Below, in pieces: positions 57,068 to 64,000 of a stretch of DNA of 64,000 nt. The position numbers and the translations under genes are program-made. The number at the start of each line of letters is the position of its first letter. Position 1 is the stretch's first letter. Source of the stretch: Rhodopseudomonas pseudopalustris (GTDB lineage Bacteria > Pseudomonadota > Alphaproteobacteria > Rhizobiales > Xanthobacteraceae); assembly GCF_900110435.1 (NCBI RefSeq), contig NZ_FODT01000005.1:1-64000 (forward strand), read 5' to 3'. The notes under the pieces were generated by a model that saw nothing but the letters and a program-made list of their open reading frames with translations, ran no database searches and was not told the DNA's origin.

Positions 57068-57316
57068 ATGGCGGCAGACCGCGCACAAAACCTACAAGAC
57101 ACCTTCCTGAACCATGTTCGAAAAACGAAGACTCCTCTGACGATCTTCCTGGTGAACGGAGTCAAGTTGCAAGGCATTGTCACCTGGTTCGATAATTTTT
57201 GCCTGTTACTGCGGCGCGATGGCCATTCGCAGCTGGTCTACAAGCACGCGATCTCGACGATCATGCCCGGTGCGCCGATCCAGTTGTTCGAGGGCGGCGA
57301 GGATGCACCAGCTTGA
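57068..57316 (+). CDS. hfq: RNA chaperone Hfq
   Basis: The 82-residue product is a standard Hfq: [20 protein letters not shown], then [18 protein letters not shown] (Sm1), and [10 protein letters not shown] (Sm2). It helps small RNAs pair with mRNAs. The ATG at 57068 is used because the longer frame adds an unrelated N-terminus; a GCGGGAA site lies upstream. hflX follows after 11 bases. Confidence 0.96.
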   Translation: MAADRAQNLQDTFLNHVRKTKTPLTIFLVNGVKLQGIVTWFDNFCLLLRRDGHSQLVYKHAISTIMPGAPIQLFEGGEDAPA

Positions 57317-57327
57317 GACGGCACTGA

Positions 57328-58701
57328 TTGGAACCCCGGACCTTTGACGGGGGCTCCGACCGCCCGCGGTCGGCAGCAGATGGGCAAACCGGGCGAGTGA
57401 TCGTCGTCGGGCCGTACCTTCGTGTGCGCAAGACCGACCCCGATGCCGCCAGCGTCCGTGCAATTCGTGACAGCGACGCCCGCCTCGACGAGGCGGCGGG
57501 GCTCGCGCGCGCCATCGATCTGGAGATCGCCGAGGCGGTGCTGACACCGATCAGCCAGATCCGACCGGCGACCTATCTCGGCAAGGGCAAGGTCGAGGAA
57601 ATCCTCGGGATCATCAAAGGCCACGAAGCCGACCTCGTGGTGATGGATTGTGCGCTGTCGCCGATCCAGCAGCGTAATCTGGAGAAGGCCTGGAGCGCCA
57701 AGGTGCTCGATCGCACCGGGCTGATTCTGGAAATCTTCGGTCGTCGCGCCAAGACCAAGGAAGGCTCGCTGCAGGTCGAGCTGGCGCATCTGAACTATCA
57801 GCGCTCGCGGCTGGTGCGGTCGTGGACCCATCTCGAACGCCAGCGCGGCGGCTTCGGCTTCATGGGCGGCCCCGGTGAGACCCAGATCGAAGCCGACCGC
57901 CGGCTGATCGGCGATCGCATCACGCGACTCGAGAACGAGCTGAAGAAGGTGCAAGCGACACGGCGGCTGCATCGCGCCGGCCGGCAGCGCGTGCCGTATC
58001 GCGTCGTCGCTCTGGTCGGCTACACCAATGCCGGCAAATCGACGCTGTTCAATCGGCTGACCCGGGCCGACGTCCAGGCTGCCGACATGCTGTTCGCGAC
58101 GCTCGATCCGACGTTGCGCGCGCTCAGCCTTCCGCATGGCGGCAAGGCGATGCTCTCGGACACGGTTGGCTTCATCAGCAATCTGCCGACGCAGCTCGTT
58201 GCGGCGTTCCGCGCGACGCTGGAGGAAGTGCTGGAAGCGGATCTGATCCTGCACGTCCGCGACATCGCGCATGAGGACGCCGAAGCACAGGACCGCGATG
58301 TCGATGCGGTGCTGCGTCAGCTCGGCGTCGAGGCCGACAGCGGCCGGATTCTCGAAATCTGGAACAAGATCGATCGTTTCGAGCCGGAGCAGCTCGATGA
58401 GCTTCGCAACATCGCGGGGCGGCGATCGCCCGATCATCCGTGCTTCCTGGTGTCGGCGGTGAGCGGCGAGGGGGTCGACGACGTTCTGCTGGCGATCGAG
58501 CAACGGTTGGCGATGGCGCGCACGGTGCTCGATCTGACCATCGACGCCGCCGACGGCGCCGGCGTGAGCTGGCTGCATCGCAACGCCGAAGTGCTCTCCA
58601 AGGAACTCCAGGACGGCAGCTATACGATGACGGTGCGGGTCGACGAGACCAAGCGCGACATCGTCGTCGAGCGTTTCAAGGCAGTGCCGCGCGACGACTG
58701 A
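57328..58701 (+). CDS. hflX: Ribosome-associated GTPase HflX
   Basis: The 457-residue GTPase has the HflX N-terminal domain (TYLGKGKVEEI), GFGFMGGPGETQIEADRR, and the G domain with VALVGYTNAGKSTLFNRL (G1), SDTVGFISNLP (G3) and WNKID (G4). It splits stalled ribosomes under stress. The start at 57328 is a TTG; no ATG precedes it in frame and downstream ATGs would remove conserved residues, so TTG is the best choice. It is cotranscribed with hfq. Confidence 0.93.
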   Translation: MEPRTFDGGSDRPRSAADGQTGRVIVVGPYLRVRKTDPDAASVRAIRDSDARLDEAAGLARAIDLEIAEAVLTPISQIRPATYLGKGKVEEILGIIKGHEADLVVMDCALSPIQQRNLEKAWSAKVLDRTGLILEIFGRRAKTKEGSLQVELAHLNYQRSRLVRSWTHLERQRGGFGFMGGPGETQIEADRRLIGDRITRLENELKKVQATRRLHRAGRQRVPYRVVALVGYTNAGKSTLFNRLTRADVQAADMLFATLDPTLRALSLPHGGKAMLSDTVGFISNLPTQLVAAFRATLEEVLEADLILHVRDIAHEDAEAQDRDVDAVLRQLGVEADSGRILEIWNKIDRFEPEQLDELRNIAGRRSPDHPCFLVSAVSGEGVDDVLLAIEQRLAMARTVLDLTIDAADGAGVSWLHRNAEVLSKELQDGSYTMTVRVDETKRDIVVERFKAVPRDD

Positions 58702-58849
58702 GCAGGCCGCGCGGCCGGCGTTTCCGGCGGCTCCGCGAGAGCGGACGAGGCCTCCCTCGAAACCCCGGTTAAGTCATTGGAAAATAGGCGGGAAAAAGCC
58801 GCGAAAAGGGGCGGGCGAGGGTGGCTTGCGCGACCTCGATGCGCTATAT

Positions 58850-58865
58850 GATTCTTATCAGAATC
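58850..58865. promoter_or_regulatory. Inverted repeat upstream of gyrA
   Basis: GATTCT-TATC-AGAATC is a perfect palindrome with a four-base loop just before the gyrA start. It could be an operator or a leader hairpin; nothing identifies a binding protein. Confidence 0.35.
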
Positions 58866-58881
58866 TGACCGGAAACCACCC

Positions 58882-61635
58882 TTGTCCGACAAAGACGACG
58901 AGAAGCCCGGGGAGCCCAAGGCGCCCTCGGATATCCGCCCCATATCCATTCTCGACGAGATGAAGCGCAGCTATCTCGATTACGCGATGAGCGTGATCGT
59001 AGCGCGTGCGCTGCCGGATGCGCGTGACGGATTGAAGCCGGTGCATCGCCGGATTCTGTTCGGTATGTACGAGAACGGGTTCGAGTGGAATAAGCCGTAC
59101 CGGAAGTCGGCGCGCACCGTCGGCGACGTCATCGGTAAGTATCACCCGCACGGCGACCAGTCGGTCTACGACGCGATGGTGCGCATGGCGCAAGACTTTT
59201 CCATGCGCGTGCCGCTGATCGACGGTCAGGGCAATTTCGGCTCCGTCGACGGCGACGCGCCGGCCGCGATGCGATACACCGAATCGCGGTTGACCAAGAT
59301 CGCGCAATTGCTGCTCGACGATCTCGACAAGGATACGGTCGACTACCAGGACAACTACGACGGCTCGTTCCGCGAGCCGCGGGTTCTACCGGCGAAGTTC
59401 CCCAACCTTCTCGTCAACGGCGCCGGCGGCATCGCCGTCGGCATGGCGACCAACATTCCGCCGCACAATCTCGGCGAAGTGATCGACGCCTGCATCGCGC
59501 TGATCGAAGATCCGGCGCTCGGCATTGACGATCTGATCAACATCATTCCGGGACCGGACTTCCCGACCGGCGGCATCATTCTCGGCCGGGCCGGCATCCG
59601 TCTCGCCTACCACAGCGGCCGCGGTTCGATCGTGATGCGCGGCAAGGTCGAGATCGAGACCGTCCGTAAGGACCGCGAGGCGATCATCGTTTCGGAGATC
59701 CCGTACCAGGTGAACAAGGCCACCATGGTCGAGCGGATCGCCGAGCTGGTGCGCGAGAAGAAGATCGAGGGCATCTCCGATCTGCGTGACGAGTCCGACC
59801 GCGACGGTTTCCGGGTCGTGATCGAACTGCGGCGCGACGCGGTGCCGGACGTGGTGTTGAATCAGCTCTACCGCTTCACGCCGCTGCAGACCAATTTCGG
59901 CGCCAATATGGTGGCGCTGGATGCCGGCCGTCCGCATTTGATGAACCTCAGGGATCTGCTGACGCTGTTCGTCGCGTTCCGCGAACAGGTGGTGACCCGG
60001 CGGACCAAATATCTCCTCGGCAAGGCGCGCGACCGCGCCCATATCCTTGTCGGTCTCGCGATCGCGGTGGCGAATATCGACGAGATGATCCGCGTCATCC
60101 GCAATTCGCCCGATCCGAACACGGCGCGCGAAACCCTGATGTCGCGCGACTGGCCGGCGGCCGACGTCGCGGCGATGATCACGCTGATCGATGATCCGCG
60201 GCACAAGCTCAATGAAGACGGCACCGCGCGGCTGTCGTTCGAGCAGGCCAAGGCGATTCTCGATCTGCGGCTGCAGCGCCTGACGGCGCTGGGCCGCGAG
60301 GAAATCTCCGAAGAGCTCGACAAGCTCGCCCTCGAGATCGCCGACTATCTCGACATCCTGCGTTCGCGGGCGCGGGTGCAGACCATCGTCAAGGATGAAC
60401 TGATCGCGGTGAAGACGGAATTCGCCACGCCGCGCAAGACCATGATCATCGAGCAGGAAGGCGAGGTCGAAGACGAGGACCTGATTCAGCGCGAGGACAT
60501 GGTGGTGACGGTGTCGCACGCCGGCTACGTCAAGCGCGTGCCGCTCTCGACCTACCGCGCTCAACGCCGCGGCGGCAAAGGCCGCTCCGGCATGGCGACC
60601 CGCGAGGAGGATTTCGTCAGCCGCCTGTTCGTCGCCTCGACGCACACGCCGGTGCTGTTCTTCTCGTCGCGCGGCCAGGTCTACAAGGAAAAGGTCTGGC
60701 GGCTGCCGATCGCGCCGCCGAACGGCCGCGGCAAGGCGCTGATCAACATTCTGCCGCTGGAGCAGGGCGAGCGCATCACCACGATCATGCCGTTGCCCGA
60801 GGATGAACAGTCCTGGGCCGCGCTCGACGTGATGTTCGCGACCACCGGCGGCAATGTTCGCCGCAACAAGCTGTCCGACTTCGTCGATGTGCGCCGCTCT
60901 GGCATCATCGCGATGAAGCTCGACGACGGCGAGGCGATCGTCGACGTCCAGATCTGTACCGAGCGCGACGACGTGCTGCTGACCGCCGCCGGCGGCCAGT
61001 GCATCCGCTTCCCGGTGCCCGACGTCCGGGTGTTCACGGGCCGCACCTCGATGGGTGTTCGCGGCATTGCGTTGGCTTCCGGCGACAAGGTGATTTCGCT
61101 CTGTATCCTGCGCCATTTCGAGGCGACGCCAGCGGAGCGCACGACCTATCTCAAGCAATCCGGCGCGTTCCGACGCGCTGCGATCGGGGAGGATACCGAT
61201 GTGTCCGAGGTCTCCGAGGTGACGGCGGAGGCCGAGAGCGAGGAGGCGGAGGGCCTGACTGCGCTGTCGTCGGATCGCTACGCCGAGATGTCGGCGTCCG
61301 AGCAGTTCGTGTTGACGATCTCCGAGAACGGCTACGGCAAGCGCACGTCGTCGTTCGAGTACCGCACAACAGGCCGCGGCGGCAAAGGCATCGGCGCGAT
61401 GTCGGTCAACAACCGCAACGGCAAGCTGGTGGCGTCCTTCCCGGTCGAGGATTCGGACCAGATCATGCTGGTGACCGATAACGGTCAATTGATCCGCTGC
61501 CCGGTCGAGGGCATCCGCGTTGCCGGCCGCTCGACCCAGGGCGTGATCGTGTTCGACACCGCCGATGACGAAAAAGTGGTCTCGGTCGAGCACATTCCGG
61601 AGGCTGAGGAGGCCGAAAACGGCAACGGCGGCTGA
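58882..61635 (+). CDS. gyrA: DNA gyrase subunit A
   Basis: The 917-residue subunit cuts and rejoins DNA during supercoiling. Catalytic Tyr132 (AMRYTES) and the C-terminal GyrA box region ([13 protein letters not shown]) are present. The quinolone pocket reads [10 protein letters not shown], so the position matching E. coli Ser83 is Gln93. An acidic insert ([12 protein letters not shown]) precedes the last beta-pinwheel blade. The start at 58882 is a TTG, with a palindrome 17 bases upstream. A strong terminator follows. Confidence 0.95.
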   Translation: MSDKDDEKPGEPKAPSDIRPISILDEMKRSYLDYAMSVIVARALPDARDGLKPVHRRILFGMYENGFEWNKPYRKSARTVGDVIGKYHPHGDQSVYDAMVRMAQDFSMRVPLIDGQGNFGSVDGDAPAAMRYTESRLTKIAQLLLDDLDKDTVDYQDNYDGSFREPRVLPAKFPNLLVNGAGGIAVGMATNIPPHNLGEVIDACIALIEDPALGIDDLINIIPGPDFPTGGIILGRAGIRLAYHSGRGSIVMRGKVEIETVRKDREAIIVSEIPYQVNKATMVERIAELVREKKIEGISDLRDESDRDGFRVVIELRRDAVPDVVLNQLYRFTPLQTNFGANMVALDAGRPHLMNLRDLLTLFVAFREQVVTRRTKYLLGKARDRAHILVGLAIAVANIDEMIRVIRNSPDPNTARETLMSRDWPAADVAAMITLIDDPRHKLNEDGTARLSFEQAKAILDLRLQRLTALGREEISEELDKLALEIADYLDILRSRARVQTIVKDELIAVKTEFATPRKTMIIEQEGEVEDEDLIQREDMVVTVSHAGYVKRVPLSTYRAQRRGGKGRSGMATREEDFVSRLFVASTHTPVLFFSSRGQVYKEKVWRLPIAPPNGRGKALINILPLEQGERITTIMPLPEDEQSWAALDVMFATTGGNVRRNKLSDFVDVRRSGIIAMKLDDGEAIVDVQICTERDDVLLTAAGGQCIRFPVPDVRVFTGRTSMGVRGIALASGDKVISLCILRHFEATPAERTTYLKQSGAFRRAAIGEDTDVSEVSEVTAEAESEEAEGLTALSSDRYAEMSASEQFVLTISENGYGKRTSSFEYRTTGRGGKGIGAMSVNNRNGKLVASFPVEDSDQIMLVTDNGQLIRCPVEGIRVAGRSTQGVIVFDTADDEKVVSVEHIPEAEEAENGNGG

Positions 61636-61668
61636 TTGGCCGCCGGGAAACTCGCTTCCACGAATCGA

Positions 61669-61698
61669 AAGGCCCCCGGCGGGCACACCGGGGGCCTT
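61669..61698 (+). terminator. Terminator after gyrA
   Basis: AAGGCCCCCGG pairs with CCGGGGGCCTT around eight bases, beginning 34 bases after the gyrA stop. The symmetrical A/T ends let it serve the minus-strand gene on its right as well. Confidence 0.8.
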
Positions 61699-61757
61699 CG
61701 AAGAGCGCTCCTGGAGGGATAGCGCTTGGGTGGTTCTGAGATGCTAACGCAAAAACC

Positions 61758-62015
61758 TTACGGACGTTCCGCGGTGACCAAGCGGGCTTGGCGCACCGGG
61801 GCTTTGCGACTTTCCGCGTTCCGCAGGCAGGACGGCTCGAAGTTCGGCCAGGCCTGTTCCGAGCAATTGGAGCCGAGCGCGCGGATGTCCAGCCGGTCAG
61901 CCTTGGCGAGCGCGACCGGAACGCTGGCTTCGACCCGCGGGGCAAAACCCGGGAGAATGGTGAGGGCAGCAGCCACGAACGCGGCAATGGCAACTGCGGA
62001 AAGAGCCTTGATCAT
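61758..62015 (-). CDS. Small secreted protein, conserved in the group
   Basis: The 85-residue product has a signal peptide (MIKALSAVAIAAFVAAALTI to near VEASV) and a mature part KADRLDIRALGSNCSEQAWP with two cysteines (NCSEQ and SCLRN) that can form a disulfide. Similar short secreted proteins occur across Bradyrhizobiaceae. AGGGG precedes the ATG. Function unknown. Confidence 0.75.
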   Translation of the reverse strand: MIKALSAVAIAAFVAAALTILPGFAPRVEASVPVALAKADRLDIRALGSNCSEQAWPNFEPSCLRNAESRKAPVRQARLVTAERP

Positions 62016-62324
62016 GACGGACCCCTGTCGGCGGGCCTTTTGACCCGGTTATTGTCGCTTCCCAATGTCGCGGGTTTACCCAAGCCTGGTTTCAGAATGT
62101 CTTCTTCCCGCCTAATTCAGGTTTCGTCGCTGAGGGGGTTTGTTTCTCCGGCAAAGTTCCGTGAAACAATTCGCTAAAAACCATCATGTTTTCAGCGGCT
62201 CAGCTCTCCTGAGACAGACGCGCCAACCCCGCTTTCGGTTCGATCCGTCCAGTGAAATAAAATGCCGGATCCGGCTGGAACCAGATCGGCTTGCGGCCGT
62301 CCTGCCGCCGCGCTAGACGGAAGT
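62016..62324. other. Intergenic stretch, nothing specific seen
   Basis: This gap of 309 bases between the small secreted protein (minus) and coaD (plus) must hold two divergent promoters. I see no clear hairpin or RNA gene in it. Confidence 0.5.
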
Positions 62325-62822
62325 ATGTCCCGTATCGCGCTGTATCCCGGTTCCTTCGACCCCGTCACCAACGGCCACCTCGACGTCGTCCGCCACGCGG
62401 TCGCGTTGTGCGACAGGCTGGTGGTCGCGATCGGAATTCATCCAGGCAAAAAGCCGCTGTTCACGACGGAGGAGCGGCTGATGATGGTAAAATCGGTGTT
62501 CGAGCCGGTCGCGAATGCGGCCGGCTGTGCGTTCGATTGCACCACTTACGACAATCTCACGGTCACCTCGGCGCAGCAGGTCGGCGCCACCCTCATGATC
62601 CGCGGCCTTCGCGACGGCACTGATCTCGACTACGAAATGCAGATCGCCGGCATGAACGAGACGATGGCGCCGGAGATCCACACCGTGTTTGTGCCGGCCT
62701 CGGTCGGGGTACGCCCGATCACCGCCACACTGGTACGGCAAATCGCTGCCATGGGCGGCGACGTCTCCGCCTTCGTGCCGCCGGACGTCGCGGCGAGCCT
62801 GAAATCCAAATTCGCCGGCTAG
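62325..62822 (+). CDS. coaD: Phosphopantetheine adenylyltransferase
   Basis: The 165-residue enzyme joins ATP and 4'-phosphopantetheine on the way to coenzyme A. The family motif [14 protein letters not shown] and the later [14 protein letters not shown] are intact, as is AATLVRQ-type sequence ([10 protein letters not shown]). The start at 62325 yields the standard length. The periplasmic cyclophilin gene follows after 25 bases. Confidence 0.95.
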   Translation: MSRIALYPGSFDPVTNGHLDVVRHAVALCDRLVVAIGIHPGKKPLFTTEERLMMVKSVFEPVANAAGCAFDCTTYDNLTVTSAQQVGATLMIRGLRDGTDLDYEMQIAGMNETMAPEIHTVFVPASVGVRPITATLVRQIAAMGGDVSAFVPPDVAASLKSKFAG

Positions 62823-62847
62823 CCGGCTTTTCCAATTCGGAGTTTCC

Positions 62848-63411
62848 ATGATCCGTTTGATGGGCATCATCGCCGCGCTGGTGTTCGCGCTGCCCGCGCT
62901 GGCGCAGCCGCTTCCCGCCAGCCTCGACAAGCAGAACGCCATCGTCATCGACAGCACCAAGGGTCGCATCGTGATCCAGCTCCGGCCGGACATCGCTCCG
63001 CAGCACGCCGAGCGGATCAAGCAGCTCGCCCGCGACGGCTTTTACAACAACGTGCCGTTCCACCGCGTAATGGCCGGCTTCATGGCGCAAACCGGGGACG
63101 GCCAGAACTTCAACGGCACCGGCGGTTCGAAATATCCGAATCTGAAGCAGGAGTTTTCCAAGGTGCCGTTCAAGCGCGGCATCGTCGGCATGGCCCGCCG
63201 CGGCGACAGCGTCGACACCGCCAACGCGCAGTTCTTCATCATGTTCGACGACGGCCCGAGCCTGAATGGGCAGTACACGGTGATCGGCGAAGTGGTGTCC
63301 GGCATGGACGTCGTCGACAAGCTGAAGAAGGCCTCGGCTGGCTCGCCCGGCGGCTCGGTGACCGACCCCGACAAGATGGTCAAGGTCCAGGTCGCCGCTG
63401 ACGCAAAGTAA
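62848..63411 (+). CDS. Periplasmic cyclophilin-type peptidyl-prolyl isomerase
   Basis: The 187-residue product has a signal peptide (MIRLMGIIAALVFALPALAQ) and a cyclophilin domain with FYNNVPFHRVMAGFMAQTGD and NAQFFIMFDD. It speeds up proline isomerization of envelope proteins. It lies between coaD and a small secreted protein. A second, cytoplasmic cyclophilin begins at 63840. Confidence 0.92.
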   Translation: MIRLMGIIAALVFALPALAQPLPASLDKQNAIVIDSTKGRIVIQLRPDIAPQHAERIKQLARDGFYNNVPFHRVMAGFMAQTGDGQNFNGTGGSKYPNLKQEFSKVPFKRGIVGMARRGDSVDTANAQFFIMFDDGPSLNGQYTVIGEVVSGMDVVDKLKKASAGSPGGSVTDPDKMVKVQVAADAK

Positions 63412-63420
63412 CCGGCCACA

Positions 63421-63864
63421 ATGCCGCCGCGCCGACAGGTTGCTGTCGCGGCGGTGTTGATCGCTGTCGCGATCGGCCTATCGAGCCGGGTTGCGCTTGC
63501 GCAGGCTACGCCGATCGACAATCTGAACGAGTTATTCGCGGCGCTGAAACAATGCTGGCGTCCGCCTCAGCTCACGCCGGGCGATCCCGGCATGCAGATC
63601 ACGGTGCTGGTGAGCTTCAAGCGCGACGGCGAGATCCTCGGCAAGCCGCGGATCACCTTCGAGAGTGCGAATACGCCGGGGGCCGACAGTCTTGTCTATC
63701 GGATCGCGGTGATGGAAACTTTGCAACGGTGCACGCCCTTGCCATTCACGAAGAGCATGGGCAACGCCGTCGCCGGACGCCCCTTCACGCTGCGGTTCGA
63801 CGATCGCAGAACACTTCCCAAACCAAACGAGAAGAGAGCATGGCTGACAACGAGAACATCCTGA
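63421..63864 (+). CDS. Small secreted protein with TonB-C-like look
   Basis: The 147-residue product begins MPPRRQVAVAAVLIAVAIGL, a signal peptide cleaved near ALAQA, and has a small domain with CWRPPQLTPGDPGMQITVLV and the sequence SLVYRIAVMETLQRCTPLPF, the pattern of TonB C-terminal-like proteins seen next to tolB-like or ppi genes. It overlaps the following cyclophilin gene by 25 bases. Function unknown. Confidence 0.7.
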   Translation: MPPRRQVAVAAVLIAVAIGLSSRVALAQATPIDNLNELFAALKQCWRPPQLTPGDPGMQITVLVSFKRDGEILGKPRITFESANTPGADSLVYRIAVMETLQRCTPLPFTKSMGNAVAGRPFTLRFDDRRTLPKPNEKRAWLTTRTS

Positions 63865-64000
63865 TCCTCGAAACCACGCAGGGCGCCGTCAAGATCGAGC
63901 TTCGCCCCGATCTGGCGCCGAACCACGTCGCCCGCATCAAGGAACTGGTGCGCGAGGGCTTTTACGACGGCATCGTGTTTCATCGGGTGATCGAGGGCTT
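63840..64000 (+). CDS. ppiB: Cytoplasmic cyclophilin peptidyl-prolyl isomerase (5' part)
   Basis: The frame starts MADNENILILETTQGAVKIE and continues with GFYDGIVFHRVIEG, the start of a PpiB-type cyclophilin without signal peptide. It runs off the right edge. It begins inside the upstream gene, so translation is probably coupled. Confidence 0.88.
   Translation, partial: MADNENILILETTQGAVKIELRPDLAPNHVARIKELVREGFYDGIVFHRVIEG

Overview
The right half of this window (about 34.9-64.0 kb) is a GC-rich alphaproteobacterial chromosome. Its gene order (dusB-ntrB-ntrC-ntrY-ntrX, hfq-hflX, gyrA, fused ispDF, lipA, popZ) and its dispersed palindromic repeats fit the Rhodopseudomonas/Bradyrhizobium group. 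The genus is inferred from gene content only.

The left half (1 to about 34.8 kb) is an integrated mobile element. Its visible edge is the 3' end of a tRNA-Asn gene (34818-34892, minus), where a large serine recombinase gene ends inside the tRNA. The other end lies outside the window or was not recognised. From left to right the element holds: the tail of an insertion-sequence transposase; a four-gene, co-directional operon of very large proteins (SNF2-type helicase with DUF3883, sacsin-like GHKL ATPase, DUF1156 adenine methylase, HEPN-DUF499 ATPase) that looks like a DISARM/Hma-like anti-phage system; an SOS-associated peptidase; a small strongly initiated ORF; a DUF5131-TcmP pair behind a perfect alphaproteobacterial LexA box; an operon of three related proteins, two with Tat signals; and a block of conjugative-element genes. 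That block has DUF2285, two DUF2958 genes each behind a similar structured leader, an ArdC-like zincin, an unusual VirD4/TraG coupling ATPase, an RSF1010-like nic sequence beside a MobA/MobL relaxase, and a MobC plus second relaxase pair. No mating-pair-formation genes are visible, so within this window it reads as a mobilizable element or one part of a larger ICE.

The chromosomal half is ordinary core genome: pcm-like methyltransferase, tolC, popZ, valS, a membrane protein, 3-methyladenine glycosylase (plus a decayed partial second copy), lipA and a COQ10-like protein, pncC/ispDF (minus strand), the nitrogen regulatory cluster dusB-ntrBC-ntrYX, a D-amino-acid transaminase-like gene, hfq-hflX, gyrA, coaD and two cyclophilins.

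The most interesting parts are the defence operon, the LexA-controlled DUF5131-TcmP pair, the duplicated structured leaders before DUF2958, the three-paralogue Tat operon, the coupling protein with a C-terminal membrane anchor, and the recombinase whose reading frame uses the tRNA target as its own 3' end.
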